Part shown: positions 9,000 to 16,182 of the stretch, piece after piece
Layout of the letters: every line of letters begins with the position of its first letter
How positions within the stretch are numbered: position 1 is the stretch's first letter
DNA from: Microvirga antarctica
Lineage (GTDB): Bacteria > Pseudomonadota > Alphaproteobacteria > Rhizobiales > Beijerinckiaceae
Length of the DNA: 64,000 nt
Direction: 5' to 3'
Assembly (NCBI RefSeq): GCF_017921815.1
Contig: NZ_JAGEMM010000001.1
Span: forward strand, 868,001-932,000
Notes under the pieces: model-generated
What the model was told of the DNA's origin: nothing
Database searches by the model: none
What the model saw: only the letters and a program-made list of their open reading frames with translations
Made by a program: the position numbers and the translations under genes

Positions 9000-9485
9000 A
9001 TGACTGAAAAGGAAGTCGATGTCGTTGCGGAAGAATTGGCGCGCCTTGGGGGCATCTCCTGGTATCCCGGCGCCAACACAGACCCGGTTCTGCGTGTCGT
9101 CACCGAGCGATACCGGGATCGCGCACGGGCGGCGATCATGGCGCTGGATCGGTATCGTGCCGCCTCGCAGGGCGAGGCCGTCAGTCCTGCCGGCTCGACA
9201 CCGCAAGCTGCGGGAACGGCCGAGAGGCTGCGGCTCGGCGCCACCGTCATTTACCGCCCCTATGGCGATCGGCGGGCCTATGCGTGCATTGTCGATCAGG
9301 TCAGCGACGGGCAGATCCATCTTGTGCCGCAACTCCCCGGCGAAGACGGGTGGGTGCGCTTGCCCGATATGATGACAGACGCAGTTTGCCGTGATCTGCA
9401 GGAGCAACGCTTGACCGGCTGTGCGGCTCTTGGGTTCTTTTCTGCCACGTCCGAGACCCAGCACCAGGACGGAACGCCGCGCTGA
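9000..9485 (+). CDS. Conserved-looking hypothetical protein, 161 residues
   Basis: A strong CAGGAGTG ribosome site lies 5 bases before ATG 9000. The product is cytoplasmic, with no signal peptide or membrane helix. An N-terminal acidic helix (residues 1-20) is followed by LGGISWYPGANTDPVLRV, another helical segment to about residue 55, a low-complexity linker, then a beta-rich half (LGATVIYRPYGDRRAYACIVDQV; IHLVPQLPGEDGWVRLPD). The second half somewhat resembles small beta-barrel domains, but I cannot name a family. It sits among stress and envelope genes, and no function is proposed. Confidence 0.65.
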   Translation: MTEKEVDVVAEELARLGGISWYPGANTDPVLRVVTERYRDRARAAIMALDRYRAASQGEAVSPAGSTPQAAGTAERLRLGATVIYRPYGDRRAYACIVDQVSDGQIHLVPQLPGEDGWVRLPDMMTDAVCRDLQEQRLTGCAALGFFSATSETQHQDGTPR

Positions 9486-9585
9486 CCGTTTGCGCACCGC
9501 ATGATCGACGGAACGATCCTGGCTAAATCATGAGGTGCGACCCGCGCTCTTCACACTATGCCGACGCGGAGAGCCGGAGGTTCCC

Positions 9586-9864
9586 ATGATCTGGACTATC
9601 GACCCCCTGATCGCCCTCGGCGTCGTAGCAGCCACAGCGGCGACAGATGCCGCCTATGTGTTCTTCAACGCAGCGGTCGTGTCGCGGCAGCGCTGGCGCG
9701 CCGCCAACTGGAGTTCGATCTGGTACCTGCTGTCGGCTTTCGCGGTCATCAGCTACACGGAGCACGCCATCTACGTGCTGTTCGCAGCCCTGGGATCTTG
9801 GCTCGGAGCGTTCGCGTCAGTAACCTGGCTGATCCGGCCCGTTCGTCCTGGCGGCGTCACGTAA
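9586..9864 (+). CDS. Small inner-membrane protein of unknown function
   Basis: A 92-residue protein with two to three predicted membrane helices (about residues 8-30, 42-60 and 62-82). ATG 9586 has a good CGGAGG ribosome site 6 bases upstream; an earlier in-frame start would add 17 non-membrane residues. It begins MIWTIDPLIALGVVAATAATDAAYVFF, with acidic residues buried in the first helix (DAAY). I do not recognise the family. It is convergent with the PhnA-like gene, with only five bases between the stops. Confidence 0.65.
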   Translation: MIWTIDPLIALGVVAATAATDAAYVFFNAAVVSRQRWRAANWSSIWYLLSAFAVISYTEHAIYVLFAALGSWLGAFASVTWLIRPVRPGGVT

Positions 9865-9869
9865 ACCGT

Positions 9870-10082
9870 CTAGACCTTCTTCAGGAAACAGGTCTTGAGC
9901 ACCAGGTTTTTCACCTTCTCGACGCGGCCTTCGATCTCCTCGGGGTTGGACGTCAGGTGGATGTTCTTGACGAGCGTTCCGCGCTTGAGCGTCACAGACG
10001 TTCCCTTGACCTTCAGATCCTTGATGATCTGGACGGAATCACCATCCAGCAGGATCGCCCCGTTGCTGTCCTTGACGTCCAT
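9870..10082 (-). CDS. PhnA/YjdM-like protein, C-terminal domain only
   Basis: A 70-residue protein matching the PhnA/YjdM C-terminal SH3-like domain: KDSNGAILLDGDSVQIIKDLKVKG near the start and a basic end (LVLKTCFLKKV). Full YjdM is about 110 residues with an N-terminal zinc ribbon, which is absent here, as in many alphaproteobacterial versions. The historic label alkylphosphonate utilisation protein is not backed by biochemistry; no phosphonate genes are nearby. GGGGGA lies just before the ATG at 10082. The family is firm and the role unknown. Confidence 0.85.
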   Translation of the reverse strand: MDVKDSNGAILLDGDSVQIIKDLKVKGTSVTLKRGTLVKNIHLTSNPEEIEGRVEKVKNLVLKTCFLKKV

Positions 10083-10184
10083 GTGGTCCCCCCCTGATAT
10101 ACGGTGTCATCGCATGCGCGATATTCCCCGCGGTGGCAAGCATGGCGCCCTCGTCTCAGCGGGCGTTTGCCGCAGTGAAAAGCA

Positions 10185-10209
10185 GGAACCACGGGCCTAG
10201 ACTGGCGTT
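10185..10209 (+). promoter_or_regulatory. EcfG-type general-stress promoter
   Basis: GGAAC (10185-10189), exactly 16 bases, then CGTT (10206-10209). This matches the known EcfG consensus of Hyphomicrobiales perfectly. It points toward the hemolysin III-family gene, whose start is about 140 bases downstream. The long leader between them contains no better start codon. Confidence 0.6.
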
Positions 10210-10351
10210 CTCGTCCGCACGTTGCCCTTGGGTAATGACGCGACTGTCTTTTTAGTCTGTGCTGGCCTGGCGGCGATGAGCGCCGGGTCGTCTCACTGTC
10301 CTGTCATTGACGTATCGCACGGCTCCTGCCGCTGGCGCACCCGAGGAGCCG

Positions 10352-11023
10352 ATGCCGCGAGCCCCCCTTCCAGTCCACAGCCGCTACCGGGATTTCGATG
10401 CCGCGGAGCTTCGCATGGATGCCATCGTCCATGTGGCAGGCGTCGGCTTTGCCGTGGCGGGCGCCGTGACCCTTCTCGTATCCGCCCTGCACCTTTCCTG
10501 GGGAGAATATGCTGCGACCTGGATCTACGCCACGGGTCTGGTTGCCGTGCTGGCGGTCTCTGCGACCTACAACATGTGGCCGGTCTCACGGGTCAAATGG
10601 ATTTTGCGACGGTTCGACCACTCGGCGATCTACCTTCTCATCGCTGGAACCTACACGCCGTTCCTGATGAGGATAAATGGCGGGGTCGTATCGCCAGGGC
10701 TGCTGGCTGGCATCTGGACGACCGCGGCCATCGGCATTGCCCTCAAACTGGCGTTGCCGGGGCGCTTCGACCGTCTGGCCATTCTTCTGTATCTCGCTCT
10801 CGGCTGGAGCGGCGTGATGTTTTACGATGTCGTCTTTGCTATTCTTCCCGCCTCGACCATGTGGTGGTTGGCGGCTGGCGGGCTTCTCTACACGGTGGGT
10901 GTGATCTTCCACGTCTGGGAACGCCTGCGCTTCCAGAACGCGATCTGGCATGCTTTCGTTCTCACGGCGGCGGCCTGCCACTACGGCGCCGTCATGGACT
11001 ACATGGTCCTGGCGCGCGCATGA
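10352..11023 (+). CDS. Hemolysin III-family (PAQR/YqfA-like) membrane protein
   Basis: A 223-residue protein with seven predicted helices. PAQR metal-site residues are visible: His in the first helix region (DAIVHVAGVGFAVAG), Asp-His in RFDHSAIYLLIAGTYTPF, and two His near the end (IWHAFVLTAAACHY). Bacterial members are called hemolysin III, but a hemolytic role is generally unproven; a zinc-dependent hydrolase-like activity is thought possible. ATG 10352 is chosen for GGAG placed 6 bases upstream; the frame is open earlier. An exact EcfG-type promoter lies upstream, suggesting general-stress control. Confidence 0.9.
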   Translation: MPRAPLPVHSRYRDFDAAELRMDAIVHVAGVGFAVAGAVTLLVSALHLSWGEYAATWIYATGLVAVLAVSATYNMWPVSRVKWILRRFDHSAIYLLIAGTYTPFLMRINGGVVSPGLLAGIWTTAAIGIALKLALPGRFDRLAILLYLALGWSGVMFYDVVFAILPASTMWWLAAGGLLYTVGVIFHVWERLRFQNAIWHAFVLTAAACHYGAVMDYMVLARA

Positions 11024-11170
11024 GCACGGAATGCTGAAAAGCCTGCCTTGAACGAGGCCAAGCTTCCTATATAGGATGCGATGCAAACCGTGTTTTTCTA
11101 GGGTTTCGAGCACTCTCCGCGGATGCTTGCGGCGATTGCGAGCGGATTTCGGCCCAGCAGCTAGGTAGCC

Positions 11171-12394
11171 GTGCAAGTGTTGCAGTTCCTCGCTACACGT
11201 CAGATCTTTGCCCTCATTGGGCCGGCGGTGCTGCTTGTCTTTGCCGTCACGCTGCTCCTGACGTGGAACGTTGACCGGACCAGACGTCACATCCTGTATT
11301 TCTCATCGGCGTTTTTTGCTTACTGCCTTGCCGCAACTGTTCAGATCATCTTCGTGCCCCAGGACGTTGGGCTGAACACGCTTCTATCGGCGCTCCTGTA
11401 TCTGGCGAGCGCTCTTCTGCTGATCGAGGGACTGGCAATTCGGGCCGGAAGCCGAATTCAACGCGCCTGTTACATCGCGGTTGTGCTGATCGTCATGTCG
11501 GCGATCTATTATTACTATTATCTGGACAACGATCTCGTCGCTCGGATTTATGTGATGAACGTCGGTGCAGGGATCATTTTCCTTGCGGCCCTCGCCTGGC
11601 TGGACGGACTACGCAAGGGCGCCTTGGCCGATCAGGTCCTCTATTGGGTTTTCGTGCTCTTTGCGCTGCACTTCTTTCCCCGCACGCTGCTCACGATCAA
11701 CTCGATTACGCCATCACTCGATAATTTTGCGAGATCCTCTTTCTGGCTCGCCCTGCAGATCGTCATGTCCATGTTCGGGGTCATCTTCGGCATCACCCTC
11801 CTGGCGACGAGCGCTGCGGACACCATTGCGGACCTTCGCCATGAGAAGGACACCGACTCGCTGACGAGCCTCTTCAACCGGCGCGGCTTCGAGGAACGGG
11901 CTAGCCGCCTGATCGCTGAAGGCGAAGGGCAGCGGACATTCATCAGTCTCATCGCCTGCGACATCGATAATTTCAAATCAATCAACGACGGCTACGGGCA
12001 CCAGGGCGGCGACATGGTGCTGCGATCCTTCGCGCGGATCCTGCGCGAGACCGTGCGCGATTCGGATCTGGTAGCCCGGATCGGCGGGGAGGAATTCGTC
12101 GTCATGCTCCCGGAGACCGATGTCGCGGGCGCGCGCGAATGCGCAGAACGCCTGCGCATGAACCTGGAGAAGGCGCGCTTCTCCGCTCTGCCGGCGGCCC
12201 GCCTTGTCACTGCGAGCTTCGGGATTGCGGAACAGCATGAAGGCGAGACCATCTGGGAGCTGGTCGCTCGGGCCGACCGGGCGCTTTACGCGGCCAAACG
12301 CGGCGGTCGGAACCGGTGTGTCGTCGATGAGGCCCCGGAGACAGATCAGTTTCCCGGCACCTCCTCGTCAGGCCCGCGTACTCTGAGGCTCTAG
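11171..12394 (+). CDS. Membrane-bound diguanylate cyclase (GGDEF)
   Basis: A 407-residue protein. Residues 1-220 hold about six membrane helices with no recognisable sensor family, followed by a short coiled linker and a GGDEF domain (about 230-390). The active-site motif is intact as GGEEF at residues 305-309. An RxxD inhibitory site (RDSD) sits five residues before it, so product inhibition by c-di-GMP is expected. The start is GTG 11171 with a weak ribosome site, so the exact N-terminus is uncertain. It probably makes c-di-GMP in response to a membrane signal. No EAL or PilZ gene is adjacent. Confidence 0.93.
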   Translation: MQVLQFLATRQIFALIGPAVLLVFAVTLLLTWNVDRTRRHILYFSSAFFAYCLAATVQIIFVPQDVGLNTLLSALLYLASALLLIEGLAIRAGSRIQRACYIAVVLIVMSAIYYYYYLDNDLVARIYVMNVGAGIIFLAALAWLDGLRKGALADQVLYWVFVLFALHFFPRTLLTINSITPSLDNFARSSFWLALQIVMSMFGVIFGITLLATSAADTIADLRHEKDTDSLTSLFNRRGFEERASRLIAEGEGQRTFISLIACDIDNFKSINDGYGHQGGDMVLRSFARILRETVRDSDLVARIGGEEFVVMLPETDVAGARECAERLRMNLEKARFSALPAARLVTASFGIAEQHEGETIWELVARADRALYAAKRGGRNRCVVDEAPETDQFPGTSSSGPRTLRL

Positions 12395-12407
12395 TCAGCC
12401 GACGCTC

Positions 12408-12503
12408 TCACCAGAAATAGGTAACGCTGTAGGCAAGGATGGCGATCACGACCACGACGGCGACCGTACGTCCGTGCTTTTCGAAATGTTCGTGCAGCGT
12501 CAT
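12408..12503 (-). CDS. Possible 31-residue single-helix membrane peptide
   Basis: An open frame reading MTLHEHFEKHGR followed by one hydrophobic helix (TVAVVVVIAILAYSVTYFW) and TGA. The charge pattern (acidic/His/basic N-terminus, helix, aromatic end) is typical of small alphaproteobacterial membrane peptides. It fits between the diguanylate cyclase stop and the XRE gene. The ribosome site is weak (AAGAAAG, about 12 bases away). No family name is known to me. Confidence 0.4.
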   Translation of the reverse strand: MTLHEHFEKHGRTVAVVVVIAILAYSVTYFW

Positions 12504-12549
12504 GGCAATCGACTTTCTTGCGGCGGCAGGAGGTTCACGTCTCAGGCTG

Positions 12550-12861
12550 TCAGCCGTCGTTTTCGGAATTCAGTTGGTCGGGGCGCAAACCCTCGTCAAC
12601 GTGCATGGTCTGAGTGCGAACACCGGGACCGCCGCCATCGCTGGGCTCGTTTTCGGACAGGAAGACGATCCCGGCATGTTCGAATGCGGCCTGGATTTTG
12701 TCAGCTGTCCCGCTGCGCCCCCCAAGGATCCCCTCGGCCGCCTCGATTCGCTTGATGGTCGGTTCCGAAATACCGGAGGCCTCGGCAAGATCGGCCTGGG
12801 ACCAGCCGAGCAAGGCACGGGCCGCTTTCACCTGTCTGACAGAAACGCTCTTCGTCGGCAC
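12550..12861 (-). CDS. XRE-family helix-turn-helix regulator
   Basis: A 103-residue protein. Residues 8-60 are a lambda-repressor-type HTH: VRQVKAARALLGWSQADLA, then a recognition helix in SGISEPTIKRIEA. The GTG start at 12861 follows AAGGA by 6 bases, better than an in-frame ATG at 12903. The C-terminal 40 residues are Gly/Asp rich and unstructured. Such short alphaproteobacterial proteins often act as local repressors. The orphan binding-protein gene is encoded behind it on the same strand, but a functional link is not evident. Confidence 0.85.
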   Translation of the reverse strand: MPTKSVSVRQVKAARALLGWSQADLAEASGISEPTIKRIEAAEGILGGRSGTADKIQAAFEHAGIVFLSENEPSDGGGPGVRTQTMHVDEGLRPDQLNSENDG

Positions 12862-12945
12862 GCCGCATCCTTCGCTTGAGACTTTTGGTATCAAGAAAAA
12901 CAACAGCTGCCAACGGCGCGCCGCCGTGAACTTGACATCCTCGCC

Positions 12946-13986
12946 TCAGCGGATCGGCGGCGCATACTGGATGCCGCCCATATGCCAGAGCTGGTTCACG
13001 CCGCGCGGAATGTCGAGCGCGGATGTGGCGCCGATATTGCGGTCATAGACCTCGCCGTAATTCCCGACACCCCGGATGATCCGCGTCGCCCAGTCAGCCG
13101 TCAACCCGAGCTTCGGACCGAAATCACCGTCGCGACCGACGAGGCGTTTCACATCGGGTTTGTCGGATTTGAGCGCCTCGTCGAGGGTCTTCGCGCTCAC
13201 GCCCAGTTCCTCGGCGTTCAACATGGCGAAATTGACCCATTTGACGAGACCGAACCACTGCATGTCGTCCTGGCGGACGGCCGGGCCGAGGGGTTCCTTG
13301 GAGATGATGTCTGGAAGGACCAGGCTGTCGCCAGGCTTGGCAAGCTTGCGACGTTCCGCGTGAAGTTGCGAGGCGTCGCTCGAAATCGCAGTGCAGCGTC
13401 CATCCTGATAGGCGGCCGCCGCCTCGGCCGGCGACGACACGACGATGGTCTCGAGCTTCATGCCATTGGCGCTGAAGAAATCTGCGACATTCGCCTGGCT
13501 CGTCGTGCCAGCCTGAACACAAACCTTTGCTCCGTCGAGTTCCACCGCAGACGAGATGCCGGCCGATTTCGGGACCAGAAAACCTTGGCCGTCGTAATAA
13601 GTGACGCCCGTGAAGACGATACCGAATTCCAGCTCGCGGCCCATGGTCCAGGTCGAGTTGCGCGCCAGGATGTCGATCTTGCCTGATGCGAGGGCCGGAA
13701 ACCGATCCGCCGCCGACAATTCGACAAACTGCACCTTGGTGGGGTCGTTGAAGATCGCGGCCGCGATAGCCCGGCAAAAATCGACGTCGAAGCCGGTCCA
13801 TGCTCCCTTGGGATCGGCCACCGAAAATCCGCCAAGGCCCTGGCTGACGCCGCAGATCAAGCTGCCACGATCCTTCACAGCCTTAAGGGTTTGCGCCTCC
13901 GCCGCGCTGGCGGAAGCGGCCCATACGGCAAACACGCCGAACAGCGTGCTGCACAGGCTCAGGACGGGTCTGGCTCGAACGGACAT
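12946..13986 (-). CDS. Polar amino-acid ABC binding protein (AapJ/BztA-like), orphan
   Basis: A 346-residue periplasmic binding protein (SBP_bac_3) with a signal peptide (about residues 1-31, ending ASAAEAQ). It starts its mature part with LKAVKDRGSLICGVSQGLGGF and ends NQLWHMGGIQYAPPIR, both hallmarks of AapJ general L-amino-acid binding proteins. No permease or ATPase gene is next to it, so it is an orphan receptor that may feed an Aap-type permease encoded elsewhere, possibly the AapQ/AapM pair at 21.4-23.7 kb. It is a diverged paralogue of the 20289 gene product. Confidence 0.9.
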   Translation of the reverse strand: MSVRARPVLSLCSTLFGVFAVWAASASAAEAQTLKAVKDRGSLICGVSQGLGGFSVADPKGAWTGFDVDFCRAIAAAIFNDPTKVQFVELSAADRFPALASGKIDILARNSTWTMGRELEFGIVFTGVTYYDGQGFLVPKSAGISSAVELDGAKVCVQAGTTSQANVADFFSANGMKLETIVVSSPAEAAAAYQDGRCTAISSDASQLHAERRKLAKPGDSLVLPDIISKEPLGPAVRQDDMQWFGLVKWVNFAMLNAEELGVSAKTLDEALKSDKPDVKRLVGRDGDFGPKLGLTADWATRIIRGVGNYGEVYDRNIGATSALDIPRGVNQLWHMGGIQYAPPIR

Positions 13987-14016
13987 GGCTTCCTCGGCAA
14001 TGGAGATCAGGGGATT

Positions 14017-14652
14017 TCAGAGTTTGGCGGTGTGTTTAACGATCACTTTGGTACCGACCGGCACGCGCTCGTAGAGATCGGCCACATCGTCGTTGACGAG
14101 CCGGAAGCAGCCGGACGAGATCGCATAACCGATGGTCTGGGGCTGATTCGTGCCGTGGATCCGGTAGACCGTCTCGCCGAGGTAAAGCGCCCGCGCGCCC
14201 ATGGGATTGCCCGGTCCGCCGGCCATGAAGCGGGGAAGATAGGGTTGGCGCTTGATCATCTCCGGCGGCGGGCGCCAATCCGGCCACTCCTGCTTGCGGG
14301 TGACCTTCACCAGTCCCGACCACTGAAAACCGTCACGCCCGACCCCGATGCCGTAGCGAAGCGCGCGGTTGTTTCCCTGCACCAGATAAAGGAAGCGCTC
14401 TCCCGTATGAACGATGATGGAGCCCGGCGGCTCGGTCGTGCGGAAATAGACGTATTGCCGCTCGAACCCGTCCGGCAACTGCTCGGCCTCCGTCGACGGG
14501 ACGAAGCCGGGTTGCTCGTCGATATCCAATTCCGGTGCCGACGGCTGAAACGGCCGCGGTGCTTGAGCCTGGACCGGCAAGGCCCAGACAGCCAGCCCCG
14601 CCATAATCGCGACAGAGCCAAGAACTTTGCTGATGCGACTAAAGCTGATCAT
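14017..14652 (-). CDS. L,D-transpeptidase (YkuD domain), secreted
   Basis: A 211-residue protein with a signal peptide (about residues 1-29, ending PVQAQA) and a YkuD catalytic domain in the C-terminal two thirds. The catalytic block is complete: HGTNQPQTIGYAISSGCFRL with His and the nucleophilic Cys, preceded by GNPMGARALYLG. These enzymes form 3-3 cross-links or attach outer-membrane proteins to peptidoglycan in the periplasm. ATG 14652 is preferred, with GAGGA 4 bases upstream, over an in-frame ATG at 14760. It is followed by no gene of the same pathway. Confidence 0.92.
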   Translation of the reverse strand: MISFSRISKVLGSVAIMAGLAVWALPVQAQAPRPFQPSAPELDIDEQPGFVPSTEAEQLPDGFERQYVYFRTTEPPGSIIVHTGERFLYLVQGNNRALRYGIGVGRDGFQWSGLVKVTRKQEWPDWRPPPEMIKRQPYLPRFMAGGPGNPMGARALYLGETVYRIHGTNQPQTIGYAISSGCFRLVNDDVADLYERVPVGTKVIVKHTAKL

Positions 14653-14699
14653 GTCATCCTCGCTGCCATCGTGGTTCGCGCCCGCAGGAAGCCGGGTCG

Positions 14700-15254
14700 T
14701 CAGGTTGCTGGGCGTTGTTTGGGTTTTGCAGGCGCGGCCTTGCCGGCGGCGGCATCGCACCGAACATAAACCATCGTTCCGTAGCGGGCGGTGACATCCG
14801 GATCGAGATACTCGATTGTCAGAACCGTCCCGTCGAACGAAGCGACCTCCATGTCCGAGATCTCGCCGGCCACGCCCGGCCGACCGATGAACGTGCGGCC
14901 ATCGGCGCTCACCTTGACCTGGACTTCGGTGGGCTCGGTCTCATCCGCCATCGTCATGATGACGCCGCCCTGAGACCCTTCCTTGATCACGTAGGCATTG
15001 CTGCACTGCGCGCGCGCTTCCTTCAATGTCCGTTCGCGGTCGGTGTCGCGATGATAGGAGGCAAGGCCCCATCGTCCGACCAGCGCCTCGGCCCTGACTT
15101 TGGGGGCTGCGCTCGGGGCGGCACCTAACGGCATCAAGGTCTCGGTCGTCGAGCACGCGCTGAGGAGTGCCAGGGACAAGATGATTGTCGCCCCAACCCA
15201 CCGGCCTGGGCCTTGCTTTGCAACGAAATCTACGCCGTCAGAATGGAGCGCCAT
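14700..15254 (-). CDS. Putative lipoprotein of unknown function
   Basis: A 184-residue protein whose N-terminus has a basic region, a hydrophobic helix and a lipobox (LLSAC near residue 34), predicting an outer- or inner-membrane lipoprotein. The mature part is beta-rich (GRWGLASYHRDTDRERTLKEA; GVIMTMADETEPTEVQVKV; GTVLTIEYLDPDV) with two further Cys that could form a disulphide. The n-region before the helix is long, so a start further downstream is possible. It lies just upstream of the L,D-transpeptidase on the same strand and may share its envelope role. Family not recognised. Confidence 0.7.
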   Translation of the reverse strand: MALHSDGVDFVAKQGPGRWVGATIILSLALLSACSTTETLMPLGAAPSAAPKVRAEALVGRWGLASYHRDTDRERTLKEARAQCSNAYVIKEGSQGGVIMTMADETEPTEVQVKVSADGRTFIGRPGVAGEISDMEVASFDGTVLTIEYLDPDVTARYGTMVYVRCDAAAGKAAPAKPKQRPAT

Positions 15255-15441
15255 GCATCTCTGCTTTCCCTAACGGAAGACAGAATGACCGAAAAGCTTG
15301 GCCGAAAGCAATTGATTTGATTTCGGCTCGCACGCCCTGGCGACCTCTGGCACGGACTCGCAGCGTCACTTCCGGCATGGCCTGCAAACCCGATCCTCTT
15401 GGCCGAGACGCTGCCGCTGCCCTCACACTGGTGGGATTGGA

Positions 15442-15753
15442 TTATTGCGGATTGAGTCCTGAGCCGATCCGCAGGCAGACGAGGACTTCAACGTAGCTGG
15501 GACTTCCGCCGACTTGCGTCTCTGCCGCGCAGCGCGCCCGCAGCGGCGCCGCGAAGCTGCTCCACTGCGCCTCGACCTTCGCGCGGGCATCGTCTTCATC
15601 CGCAAGGCATTGCTTCACAGTCTGCTGGGCAACGCCATCCTGAGCCGTCGCATCGGCTTTACAGGTCAACCGGGGGTTGAAGTTGGGCATACCGTCCGCG
15701 ACCGGCGCGATCAGCGAAGCTGCCAGCGCAAGCGTCGATACCATGGCGAACAT
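15442..15753 (-). CDS. Small secreted cysteine-containing protein, unknown
   Basis: A 103-residue product with a signal peptide (about residues 1-20) and four Cys in the mature part (TCKAD, KQCLAD, ARCAAE, LVCLRI), likely paired in the periplasm. The central region is helical and rich in charged residues (EDDARAKVEAQWSSF). It resembles small secreted alphaproteobacterial proteins with no assigned role. A plausible sigma-70 promoter (TTGCGA-N17-TATTCT) lies about 55 bases upstream. No function proposed. Confidence 0.6.
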   Translation of the reverse strand: MFAMVSTLALAASLIAPVADGMPNFNPRLTCKADATAQDGVAQQTVKQCLADEDDARAKVEAQWSSFAAPLRARCAAETQVGGSPSYVEVLVCLRIGSGLNPQ

Positions 15754-15807
15754 TGTATGCTCCTTCAGAAGACGTAGCGTCCGACAAATCAGAATCGCGA
15801 TCTGCGC

Positions 15808-15836
15808 AGAATAAAAGCTTGGCTGCTCGGTCGCAA
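15808..15836 (-). promoter_or_regulatory. Sigma-70-like promoter of the small secreted protein gene
   Basis: On the minus strand TTGCGA (15836-15831), 17 bases, TATTCT (15813-15808). The transcript would start near 15800 and give a leader of about 50 bases before ATG 15753. Spacing and position are good; the -10 box matches four of six bases. Confidence 0.4.
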
Positions 15837-16182
15837 TCTTTTCATTCCCTCATCGCTCGGACGCAAGTGGTGACACTGGGATCTAAACGACGCCCGGCAC
15901 GCTCGCTGATCCCAACACCTTTCGTTTGATAAACGCGGAAAGCCCACGCCTCGGCCGTCGAGGCCCTCAAGGCCGTGCGGTCCCGCGACACGCGGCCCAC
16001 GAGCATTCTCTCCGGTTGTGAGCCGCCCCTTTTTGCAGATCGGCTCTGCCGCCGAGAACCCTTGACGACAAATGGGCGCCCCTTGCACGTTTATTCAGGA
16101 CACTGACAGCTGACGGGCTATATCCAACTGTGCTCATGGTGCTCCCCGCAGGCGGGCGCGACCCTCTGTCGGAGACCCGCAG
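15837..16182. other. Intergenic stretch, no gene seen
   Basis: Divergent gap between the small secreted protein gene and the ClC gene. Open frames here have poor composition and no ribosome site. I see no tRNA, clear hairpin with a U-run or EcfG box. It presumably carries the promoter of the ClC gene, but no convincing -35/-10 pair is visible. Confidence 0.4.

Noticed and set aside
15789-16088. Minus-strand 99-codon frame in the gap before the ClC gene
   Set aside because: No ribosome site, Cys/Arg-rich composition and no recognisable domain; it also covers a plausible promoter.
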